Assembly (NCBI RefSeq): GCF_000003195.3
Contig: NC_012873.2
Span: forward strand, 13,415,894-13,479,893
Origin: Sorghum bicolor
Lineage: Eukaryota; Streptophyta; Magnoliopsida; Poales; Poaceae
Length of the DNA stretch: 64,000 nucleotides
Direction of reading: 5' to 3'
Shown here: positions 54,939-64,000 of the stretch, in pieces
Position numbering within the stretch: position 1 is the stretch's first letter
Layout of the letters: every line of letters begins with the position of its first letter
Made by a program: the position numbers and the translations under genes
The notes under the pieces: generated by a model
Seen by the model: only the letters and a program-made list of their open reading frames with translations
The model's database searches: none
What the model was told of the DNA's origin: nothing

Positions 54939-56011
54939 ACATCCTCAAGCATCTCAGGGCAGTGATTGCCTGAGTGTCCAGTATCTCCACACTCCTCACA
55001 AGTCATGTGAGAGTCGTAGATGTGCATAACTTCTTTCTTGTCTCCAGCTCTATCTTCGAGCTTCTTCATGAGCAGGTCTAGCTTTGCAGATAGCATGTCT
55101 ACCTCCTTGAGCTGATGCATACCTCCACCTCTCTTGCGTGTCTGGGTCCTCTCTTCATTCCAGCCTTGGTTGGACGCCATCTTCTCCACAAGAGCTGTGG
55201 CTTGTGATATGGTGAGTGATAAGAATGCTCCTCCAGCTGCAGCATCCATGGTCTCTCGAGCACTGTTGTCGAGCCCATGATAAAATGTTTGCATCAGTAG
55301 CCAGCTCTCCATTCCATGATGGGGACATTCTAGGATGTAGTCTTGAAAGCGCTCCCATGCTTCTAGAACAGATTCATCATTTTGTTGCTGAAAACTTGTA
55401 ATCTTCCCACGAAGAGCATTGGTCTTGCCCATGGGAAAGAACTTAGCCAGAAAGTTTGTTGAGCAGAGTGCCCACGTAGTATTCTTTTCCTTTGTAGCGT
55501 AAAACCACTACTTTGCTCTTCCTAATAGTGAGAATGGGAAAAGGCGAAGTAGTATAGCATCTCTGGGGACTCCTGATATGGTAAACGTGCTGCAAATCTC
55601 AAGGAAGTGTTGGAGATGAGCACTAGCATCTTTGTGTGCCTTCCCACAGAACTGGTTGGATTGCACCATGTTGATAAGTCCAGGCTTGAGCTCAAAGTTG
55701 CCATCGATCTCTGCAGCAGGTCCAGTGCGGATGTTGTCCGTAGTGGGACCTGAGAACTCACGGATTGATTTGTTCGCCATAGCTTCAAACTCTGAAGACA
55801 AGTTCCGGTGATCTTCTTGATTGGATGAAGCTTCTTGCTGAAGTGTTGATGATCTCTTCTTGAGCTTAGCTCTTGTTTTTCTAAATAACGCTTCGGGATT
55901 GTCAACAAAATTTTCTAGAAGATGTCTTCTATTCATACATTCTCCTGCATAAGATAAAAATAGAAAAATATCGGGGTAAAACTGTATGAGAGAATTGATA
56001 AGCTCAATCAT
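54939..56011 (-). pseudogene. Athila-type gag, N-terminal and nucleocapsid part
   Basis: The start is probably ATG at 55936 (MNRRHLLENFVDNPEALFRK). The gag core reads GNFELKPGLINMVQSNQFCG, KDASAHLQHFLEICSTFTI and LRLFPFSLLGRAK, then TAG at 55508-55510, then WFYA...FFPMGKTNALRGKITSFQQQ. The zinc knuckle CEECGDTGHSGNHC is near 54970-55010. It continues at 54235 beyond the solo LTR. Confidence 0.88.
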
Positions 56012-56070
56012 ATTAGTGATGCGAATGATGACTCAAAATCCTTTATTCATTCCTGATTAGTAATCAACCT

Positions 56071-56088
56071 TCCCCGGCAACGGCGCTA
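56071..56088 (-). other. tRNA-Asp-type primer binding site
   Basis: The plus strand TCCCCGGCAACGGCGCTA equals the 3' end of tRNA-Asp (GGCGCCA with one change), so the minus strand is the complementary primer site next to the 5' LTR, as in Athila/Tat elements. Confidence 0.8.
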
Positions 56089-56099
56089 AAAATGCTTGT

Positions 56100-56737
56100 T
56101 GGGTATTCTTAACATCATTACCAAAAGTAGACTTAGTTTTCTAATTCTGATAACGGTGCCAAAAATGCCAAACCTATCTCTCATACCACTTAAGCCAAGT
56201 TGTCATCCCCAGCATGACATGAGAGACGCGGTATTGAAATATGCAATTGCTCTTCTAAATAAATAATGAATGGGATCTGCAAGCGCACAGATTAATACCG
56301 ATGTAGCATTTTAACCGGGAAGTATTCCAGGTATTGTTATTTATATTTTTACCACTGGGAAGGGATTAGCAATCATCAATATTGATTACAGAATAGAATA
56401 TGAGATTGAGTATCTATCATTGCATGTATAATTGAGAACATTTATATAATTCTTTCATACAGGGGCAAGTGTCACATAAAAGATATATGAAGTAATAAAT
56501 AGTGACAAAGATAATTAATCTGATCAGCATAACTTAGCCACATATAAATATGATAAGCACCTCAATTAGATATTGTAGAAAGTCATTAGCATAGTATTAG
56601 AACGAACTAAAGTTATTGTCAACTATATAGTCTAGCATTATCATAGTTAGTGCAATCATACTTAGCAATCATTGCGAGACAAGACTACGCCCATGCATAG
56701 TGATATTAGCATGGTAAATGAGAAACATAGCAATCAC
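56100..56737 (-). repeat. Truncated 5' LTR of Athila-type element
   Basis: Matches 48798-49447 with a few substitutions and a roughly 14-bp gap near 56605, then breaks at CAATCAC, after which Tat sequence begins. About 1 kb of LTR is missing. Confidence 0.88.
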
Positions 56738-56920
56738 TAAAGTGGAAATGTCCGTTTGGGGAAGTTGAGGATTTCGAGTTATCTGCAGAGGAATAGGATC
56801 AGAGTTGTTCAGATTAAGGCTGTCGGTTACCAAATTGGGAGCATTAATTGCGGGAAGGCATCATTACTGCAGAGAATTTTGGAGCATTAATGATTTCATA
56901 CTCCAAAATTGGGGGGCATG
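56738..56920 (+). mobile_element. 3' tail of a truncated Tat element
   Basis: It matches the reverse complement of 21168-21350 in copy A, including the polypurine tract AAATTGGGGGGCATG directly before the LTR at 56921. Everything upstream of it in that element is missing. Confidence 0.9.
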
Positions 56921-57618
56921 TGTTGACACCGTTTTTGGGCACGTGTCCATGATTGGTAAAGTGTAGGTCGGCAAAATAAGGCGGCAGTGCTTGATCTACA
57001 GGGTGAGTTACCAATGAAGATGGTTGCCGATGGAAGGATGGTTGAACGTGACCAAGTCCATAGGTGATGATGTGTTTGTGCCGATGGCTGTGACAAAGGA
57101 GTCTGCCGATGATGTAGGGGAAGAACCTGGAAGTTGCCGATCGGCTTGTGAGGGTGTTTTAGTTTGTCACGTAAGGGTGGTTTTACGTTTTCCTTAGTTA
57201 TTTAGGTCATTTTGTACACGGATTCTGTTTAAATTTGGAATTCGAATTCTAGTCGTGTCTGGTTGTAGCTCTTTGAGCAAGGTATAAATGTAGACCCTAG
57301 GGCCTTGTAATAGACATCTAAATCAATCAATCAAACACAAGTTTTTACTCATATTCCAGCATCTACTTTTCGACGACTTCGTCATACTTTTTTTCTTTTC
57401 ATTACGAGTTCTTAGGAGTTCGTCGACTTAAGCTCGGCGTATTCTCGAGTTCCGCGTGAATACCTCTTGGCCGTGACATCCGGGCGCATCGCTGTTGTCG
57501 GGACCAAAGTATTCGAGTTGTCACCTTTCCCGATAGTAAGGTCAAATTGGCTGGCACGCCTTAACGTTTAAATTAGGTATTAGCCCTTTGTGTTTGCAGA
57601 TCAGCTTTTGCACCAACA
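56921..57618 (+). repeat. LTR shared between truncated Tat element and copy B
   Basis: 698 bp, TGTTGACACC...CACCAACA. On its left is a Tat 3' tail, on its right a Tat 5' leader (CATCTTTTGGCACGCCCAG), so it serves as 3' LTR of one element and 5' LTR of the next. It contains TATAAATGTAGACCC at about 57283. Confidence 0.92.
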
Positions 57619-57664
57619 CATCTTTTGGCACGCCCAGTGGGACGGATTCAAGATCAAGATCAAC

Positions 57665-60600
57665 ATGTCGACTTCTGAGTTCGATCAAGAGAACGTCATC
57701 CCCGTGACGGAAGCCAATCTCAAGGATGAGCAGAAGCAAGCTATTGCTAAAGCCATGGAGGATTACAAGCAGCAATGCCTGAGGTCCTTCAGTATGAACA
57801 GGAGCGGCGAAGTGATCCAGAAGGATGCACTGTCGGCGCCTCGGCAGGTTAGCTTTGAAGCCAATCCTGGTAGACTTCAAGAGATGGTTGATAGTGCTAT
57901 CAACCGTGCTTTGATCAACCAAGCTGGTGTACTGTCCAACACGGTTTTCAATGCCGTGGCCAGAACCTTCAAGGAGGGACAATTGCCACCAGATTATGTG
58001 GGCCCCTCTTATCACCAGCCAGGGTCACCGGTGGTCACAGCTCCATCGGCTACCACAGCCGCTGTGGGAACACAGACTACCGTTCCTCCAAGTACGTTGG
58101 GAGTCACCAATGCACAATCTACGCTGATGACAACCAATCCACCGACTTCAGACGAGCAGACTAGGCTCACTACAGATCTATTGGCATCGGCAATGTCAGG
58201 ACTGGTCCCTCCTCCCAACTGGTGGGGTTATGGTATGCCCCTGGAATACTTGAAAACACCTGGCACGTCTCAGGCAACTGACATGAGAGGCAAGGCTCCT
58301 ATGGCATCGACACCTCCAAGTATGCCGATGAACCAGAGTCCCCAGTATACCACGACTACTACTGCAAGACCTTACACTGGGAATTCTCAAGCTCCAACGT
58401 TCCAGATGCCTAATACATCGGCGGACTCAATGCCGATGCAATAGAGGCCTACGACTCAACCAGGGTATGTCAATTCGATGATCATGCCCAATTACCAGTC
58501 ATCGGCAGGACTTATGCCGATGAATGCTAATAGTGGATGGCTTGGGCAGCAAGTCTTTCCACAAACGCCCCAAAAGAGTCATTAGGCTATCGGGTTCCAG
58601 CAAGGCCAGATCTATCCCGGGTTCCAGAATCAAGGGATCCCTAACCAGCCAATGAATCTCGGACAGCAGGTCGGCGGACACCAGATTGGCGGGCAACAGC
58701 TTGGTGGTCCGCAGATTGGGGGTCAGATGATTAACCCAATCTTTCATGCAGATCGTGCACCGCACAGACATGTGGAAGCTTACCAGCAAGTGCCGGATCC
58801 GCAACCGCCTCATCGGCAAGATGCCGATGCTTATTGGGCCGATAAGATTGCTGAAGTAATGAGAGACCAATTCGGGATAAAACCCAAAGTCAACACTTAC
58901 TCTTATCAGACACCGTATCCTCCCGCATATGATTTGATCCCGCTTTCGAATCGGTACAAGGTACCGGATTTTACCAAGTTTTCTGGGCAGGATGACACGT
59001 CAACCATGGAGCACGTCAACAGGTTCATCATTCAATGCGGGGAAGTTGGTAACAGGGACGAGTTAAGGGTCCGTTTATTCTTGTCATCGTTGTCCAGATC
59101 GGCTTTCACCTGGTTTATATCATTACCTCCCAACTCAGTCATTACTTGGGCCGATTTGGAGAAACAATTCCACAAATACTTCATCTCTGGGGTCCATGAG
59201 AAGAAGATCACCGATTTGGTCAAATTAAGGCAACGCAATGATGAATCTGTTGAGAGTTTTGTGCAGAGGATACGGGAAGTCAAGAACAAATGCTATAGCC
59301 TGGTTCTGGATGATCGGTAGCTAGCCGATTTGGCTTTCCAGGGTTTGTTGCCGCACATAAGGGACAAATATGCGTCTCAGGAGTTTGAAAGCTTAAGTCA
59401 TTTGGTGCAAAGAATCTCTGATCAAGATATCAAGCCGTTTGAACCCAAGAGGGCATGGAATAAAAAGGTATCATTTGTGGATGAAGCGGCAAGCTCAGAC
59501 TCTGATGAAGAACCAGTCATCGGCTTGGCAGAATTGGTGAAAAATAAGAAGCCGATGTCTTGTCCTTTTGGACATAAAGAACCAAAGAAGTTCACGTTTG
59601 ACACCACTAAGGCCGATAGGATATTTGACTTTCTACTTCAGGAAGGTCAGATCAAGCTGTCACCTAATCACGTGATCCCATCGGTTGAAGAATTAAAAAG
59701 GATGAAATGTTGCAAGTGGCACAATGCAACGTCTCACGGCACTAATGAGTGCAAGGTTTTCAGACAGCAGCTGCAATCGGCTATAGAGTCTGGAAGGATC
59801 AAATTTGACAGTTCCAAGACCCAGAAGCCGATGAGGATTGATCAACATCCTTTCCCAACGAACATGTTGGATGCTAAGGGAAAGGCCAAGGTCTTGACAT
59901 CGGAAACAGCTGACAGAAGTATATCGGTGGATCCTCAGCATCAGATCACTACTGCCGATGCCAAAGGAAAAGGCTTGATCCGGGAGGGAGCTAACTCAGA
60001 AAGGCCTCCCTGATCTGGTATTGTGATAACTCACAGGAGGCCTCGGGAGACTTGGCAACAACGTGAAGATCGGTATCGGCGCCAGCAAGAGGATTATCGT
60101 CGGGAAGAGGAAAGACACCGACAAGAATGGAATCGACATAGGGATCACTGGAATTGCCCGTTCTTCATTCATTGTTGGGAGGAAAATATCAAACTCCCCA
60201 CTGTCCGAGATTGCCCTGAGTGCAACGGTTATGATCGCTATGATAGATCCGATCGGCGCTACCACGACGACAATCGGCGATCTAATGGGCCGATTGGAGG
60301 AAGAGCATCCGTTCATGATCGGCTGGGGGGCAGGCTCAGCGTACACGACAGGCTTGGTGATCGTGTTCAATATTTTCCCAGGAACCAGGAAGAACTCAAA
60401 GAGATGGCCAATGCACGGGTTCCCGATGAGTTCATCTTCTGCCGAGATGCTAATACTTACCGAATGGAGTCAGGAGAAAATCGACACCAATCAGTAAGGC
60501 AGCAGCAACTTCCTCCCTGGTGTCCAGAGGGGTTGACCAGGACTCAGAAGAGAAGACTGCAGCGCGAAAGGCGAGAAGAGTTGAGTAAAGGGGAGAACTC

Positions 60601-60832
60601 TGGACAGTCCGGGGATCAGCAACAATCAGATCCTAAGGGGAATGGTCCATCGGCAGATGTCAACATGGTATTTATGTTGCCGATGGAGTTCCTTGCACCG
60701 TCCAGTGATGATGAGGTGGAATTTTCTGACCAAATAGCTCAGTTGGCTCTGGATCCGATGACGGCCATCTTCGAAAAGCCTACTGATGATGAAAGGCAGC
60801 ACCTCAAGGCCCTGTTTGTTAAAGGAATATAA
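57665..60832 (+). pseudogene. Tat copy B gag
   Basis: The ATG at 57665 starts MSTSEFDQENVIPVTEANL. Domains are as in copy A, including VPDFTKFSGQDDTSTMEHV and FHKYFISGVHEKKITDLVKL. Stops: TAG at 58442-58444, 58583-58585 and 59318-59320 (each CAG in copy A) and TGA at 60011-60013 (CGA in copy A). The frame from 60023 to 60832 covers the Arg-rich part and ends KALFVKGI just past a 661-bp deletion that removed the protease. Confidence 0.9.
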
Positions 60833-62534
60833 AGATTGCTTTGCTTGGGATTATACTGAGATGCCTGGTTTGGACCGATCAATTGTTGAACATCGGTTAC
60901 CTATCAAGTCTGGATTTCGGCCACATCAGCAGCCGGCTCGCCGATGTAATCCTAATATCCTCCCTGATATTAAGGCCGAGATAACCAAACTTATTGAAGC
61001 TAAGTTTATTCGGCAGTGTCGGTATGCCGAATGGATGTCCAACGTTGTTCCGGTCTACAAGAAGAACGGGAAGCTTCGGGTCTGCATTGATTTCAGGAAT
61101 CTCAACAAAGCTACGCCGATGGATGGATACCCAATGCCAGTTGCCGATCTGCTAGTTGACGCTGTGGCTGGGCATCGGATTATTAGCTTTATGGATGGCA
61201 ATGCAGGATACAATCAAATATTCATGGCTGAAGAGGATATTCCAAAGACCGCGTTCAGGTGCCCTGGTCATGTTGGATTGTTTGAATGGATAGTCATGAC
61301 CTTCGGCTTAAAGAATGCTGGTGCTACTTATCAAAGGGCCATGAATTTTATATTTCATGAGTTCATCGGCAAGCTGGTGGAGATTTATATTGATGATGTG
61401 GTGGTAAAATCTGAAGACTTCACAAAGCATCTTGCCGATTTACGAAAGGTGTTGGAGTGCACAAGGAAGCATGGTTTGAAAATGAATCCCAATAAGTGTG
61501 CATTTGGTGTATCGGCAGGGCAATTTCTTGGTTTCATGGTGCACCAAAGGGGGATTGAGATCAGTCGAAGATCTATTGACGCTATCAATAAGATAGTGGC
61601 CCCTACCAACAAGACCGAACTCCAGTCCTTGGTCGGCAAGGTAAATTTTATTAGAAGGTTTATATCCAATTTGTCTAGTAAAATTCGTGCTTTCAGTCCT
61701 CTTCTTAAGTTAAAGGCCGATCAAGAGTTTGTTTGGGGGAAGGAACAACAGTTGGCTCTGGATGAAATCAAGAATTATCTAGTGAATCCTCCAGTTCTAA
61801 TTCCACCTCAGCAAGGGAAGCCCTTCAGATTGTATTTGTCTACCGATGGGATGGTCATCCGTTCGGCTTTAATTCAAGAATTTGAAGGGAAGGAGCGTGT
61901 TAATTATTACTTAAGCAGGAGGTTGATTGATGCTGAGACCAGGTATTCGGCTATTGAGAAACTATGCTTGTGCTTATATTTCTCTTGTATCAAGTTAAGG
62001 CACTACTTGTTATCGGCCGAATGCACTGTTATTTGCAAGGATGACGTAGTCCGATACATGCTGTCCATGCCGATTATGAGTGGTAGGATTGGTAAATGTA
62101 TTCTGGCACTATCGGAGTTCGATCTGCGTTATGAATCGGCTAAAGCAGTTAAAGGGCAGATTATGGCCGATTTCGTAACTCAACATTGCGGCACAGTGGA
62201 AGCCTTGGAAATTGTACCTTGGACGCTTTTCTTTGATGGATCTACGTGTGACCGGGGGGCAGGAATCGGTATAGTATTAATTTCCCCTCGAGGAAGGAAG
62301 TACGAGTTTTCCTTGCCGATTGTTGCCACGTCGACGAATAATCAGGCTGAGTATCAAGCTTTAATAAAGGGATTGGAATTGTTAAGGGAAGTTCATGCTG
62401 ATGCTGTCGAAGTCTTTGGAGATTCTATGCTGGTTATAAATCAATTGGCTAGGAGATATGAATGCCGAAGTGAAGTTCTCATAACTTATTACAAGCGGAG
62501 TATGCAATTGTTGAAGGAATTCAAGGATTTTTGA
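60833..62534 (+). pseudogene. Tat copy B reverse transcriptase and dual RNase H
   Basis: An uninterrupted frame from the deletion point to TGA at 62532-62534 (CGA in copy A). It includes YKDCFAWDYTEMPGLDRS, RVCIDFRNLNKATPMDGYP, the catalytic YIDDVVV, LYLSTDGMVIRSALIQEF and the plant-type RNase H LFFDGSTCDRGAGIGIV...GDSMLVINQL. The catalytic residues appear intact, but there is no in-frame link to gag. Confidence 0.92.
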
Positions 62535-63886
62535 GTGGAGTATGTTCCTCGATTGCATAATGAAGATGCCAATCGATTGGCTCAGCATGCCTCGGGATAT
62601 CAGCCTATGATTAATGCAGTATCGGCAACTGGTGCCGATGATTGGAGAAAAGAGATCGTTGATTATTTGAAAGATCCATCTAAGAAAGTCGAAAGACGTG
62701 TTCGGTTTCAAGCCACCAAGTATGTGCTCCTCGAAGATGAATTGTATTATCGAACTATTGATGGAATTCTTCTCCGATGCTTAGGTGATGATGGAGCTAA
62801 GAGTTTGATGGGAGAAATCCATGAAGGGGTATGTGGAGCACATCAGTCGGCCTTTAAGATGAAGTGGATGATTAGGAGGAACAGGTATTATTGGCCGACC
62901 ATACTTGAGGATTGCTTTAAATATTTCAAGGGATGTCAATGATGTCAGAAATTTGGCAACATTCAAAGAGCACCCGCATCGGCCATGGATCCTATTATCA
63001 AACCTTGGCTGTTCCGGGGGTGGGCTATTGACTTAATCGGTCAGATTTATCCGCCATCTAGCAAAGGGCACAAGTTTATCTTGGTTGCCACCGATTATTT
63101 CACCAAATGGGTTGAGGCTATTCCTTTGAAGAAAGTTACCTTGGCCAATATGATTGATTTTGTCAAGGAGCACATTATTTACCGATTTGGGATTCCTCAG
63201 ACAATTACTACCGATCAGGGTACTATGTTCACGTCAGGGGAATTTGATGAATTCGCAATCGGTATGGGAATTATGGTGCGTATTATGCTCAAGCTAATGG
63301 GCAGGCCGAGGCATCTAACAAGGGGATTATCAAGCTTATCAAATGAAAAATTGAAGAAAATCCTAAGTGGTGGCACACATTGTTAAATGAAGCTTTATGG
63401 TCCTATTAAATGGCTTGTCATGGATCAACCAAGGTTTCACCTTATCAGTTGGTGTATGGACATGATGCAGTGTTGCCTTGGGAAATTAAGGCTGGATCTA
63501 GGCGACTAACTTTTCAAGATCAATTGGCTGCCGATGATTATGCTACTTTGATGACCGATGAGTTAGATGATCTAGCAGGACATCGGTTAAAAGCTTTAAT
63601 TAGTATAGAAGAAAATAAGAAGAGAGTTGCTAGATGGTATGATAAGAAAGTAAAGGCTAAGGAATTTGCCGATGGAGACTTGGTATGGAAGTTGGTCTTG
63701 CCGATCGGGACTAAAAGTTCGAAATTTGGGAAGTGGTCTCCTAATTGTGAAGGTCCTTATCGGATAAGTCGATCGGCTCCTGGTAATGCTTATATTCTAG
63801 AAACTCTCGAAGGAGTTGAATTTCCCAGAGCATTAAATGGCAAATATCTGAAGAAGTACTACCCAAGTATATGGGTCGATGCATAA
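62535..63886 (+). pseudogene. Tat copy B integrase
   Basis: Linker and zinc-binding part up to YFKGCQ, TGA at 62940-62942 (GGA in copy A), then the core AIDLIGQIYPP and ITTDQGTMF. A deletion of about 14 bp near 63274 shifts the frame before the catalytic Glu region. The C-terminal domain is open from 63410 to 63886 (ends YYPSIWVDA). Confidence 0.9.
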
Positions 63887-64000
63887 AAGTTTAAATGCCG
63901 ATAACACTCCTATCGGCTGGATTGAAATGCGTCTGGGGCCGGACTTAATGTTTCAAAAGGTGCCGATAACAGTCCTATCTGCTAGACTAAAACAACAAAA
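63887..64000 (+). other. Start of Tat copy B spacer
   Basis: It matches 25076-25229 of copy A in reverse complement; it contains GCCGATAACACTCCTATCGGC and GCCGATAACAGTCCTATC, two similar short inverted units. The window ends here. Confidence 0.75.

Larger units (their letters stand above)
48798..56737 (-). mobile_element. Athila-type Ty3/gypsy element lacking polymerase and integrase
   Basis: Read on the minus strand: a truncated 5' LTR (56100-56737), a tRNA-Asp primer site (about 56071-56088), gag with zinc knuckle, two retropepsin-like domains, a 2.3-kb non-coding part, polypurine tract and a full 3' LTR (48798-50437). No reverse transcriptase, RNase H or integrase is found, so it would depend on a partner. 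A solo Tat LTR (54236-54933) interrupts gag. It inserted into the Tekay-type reverse transcriptase; its right end was cut off at 56737. Confidence 0.88.
57619..64000 (+). mobile_element. Tat copy B, internal region, cut by window end
   Basis: It has the same order as copy A: leader, gag, reverse transcriptase, dual RNase H, integrase, and the start of the spacer (63887-64000, matching 25076-25229). The protease is deleted. Whether the antisense PMD gene and 3' LTR follow cannot be seen. Confidence 0.93.

Noticed and set aside
56071..56088. Possible tRNA-Asp gene fragment
   Set aside because: Only the last 18 bases of the tRNA are present and they abut an LTR, so this is a primer binding site.

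Overview
This window looks like grass (Poaceae) nuclear DNA, probably from a panicoid such as sorghum, Miscanthus or sugarcane. That is inferred from MITE families, long Ty3/gypsy LTRs and Helitron ends typical of grasses; no species-specific marker was seen. Only two host genes are supported, both in the first 16 kb. One is an alpha-expansin (4983-6018, +, three exons). The other is a LIKE-COV / CONTINUOUS VASCULAR RING membrane protein gene (7582-15637, -, seven exons) with a 5.3-kb second intron. That intron carries a dead hAT transposon with a perfect 8-bp target duplication (TGGTGGCA) and a probable solo LTR. No tRNA or rRNA genes were recognised.

Layout. 1-4982: unassigned repeats, a diverged Athila-type LTR (1661-3550) with a nested MITE, a Tourist MITE and the expansin promoter. 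4983-16160: the two host genes with MITEs between and upstream. 16189-19239: AT-rich sequence with two Helitron 3' ends and a 57-bp tandem repeat. 19240-42537: a CACTA (En/Spm) transposon read on the minus strand. It holds a TNP2 transposase reading frame broken by three stops, a second (TNP1/Ulp1-protease-like) gene, and captured pieces of two host genes (importin-beta3/IPO5 and a YTH-domain protein). Inside that second gene sits a full-length 12.4-kb Tat-lineage Ty3/gypsy element (copy A, 20469-32863, 699-bp LTRs, AATAC target duplication). Copy A carries an antisense, intron-containing plant-mobile-domain gene. 42739-48797: the 5' part of a Tekay/Del-type chromovirus with a 2.9-kb LTR, cut in its reverse transcriptase by an Athila-type element. 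48798-56737: that Athila-type element (minus strand) has gag and two retropepsin-like domains but no reverse transcriptase or integrase, and its gag is split by a solo Tat LTR (AGTTC duplication). 56738-64000: a truncated Tat tail, one shared LTR, then a second Tat copy (copy B, +) running off the window.

The strongest unusual signals are these. (i) The Tat family is saturated with the hexamer GCCGAT/ATCGGC in LTRs, gag, pol, the antisense gene and non-coding parts, at many times the chance rate. (ii) The antisense gene has preserved splice sites. (iii) The CACTA element carries chimeric host-gene fragments. (iv) A 661-bp deletion removed the protease of copy B between 13-bp direct repeats. 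(v) Premature stops are repeatedly CAG to TAG, as expected from deamination at CHG-methylated cytosines. All element proteins seen here are disrupted, except that the copy A protease domain is intact within its own segment.
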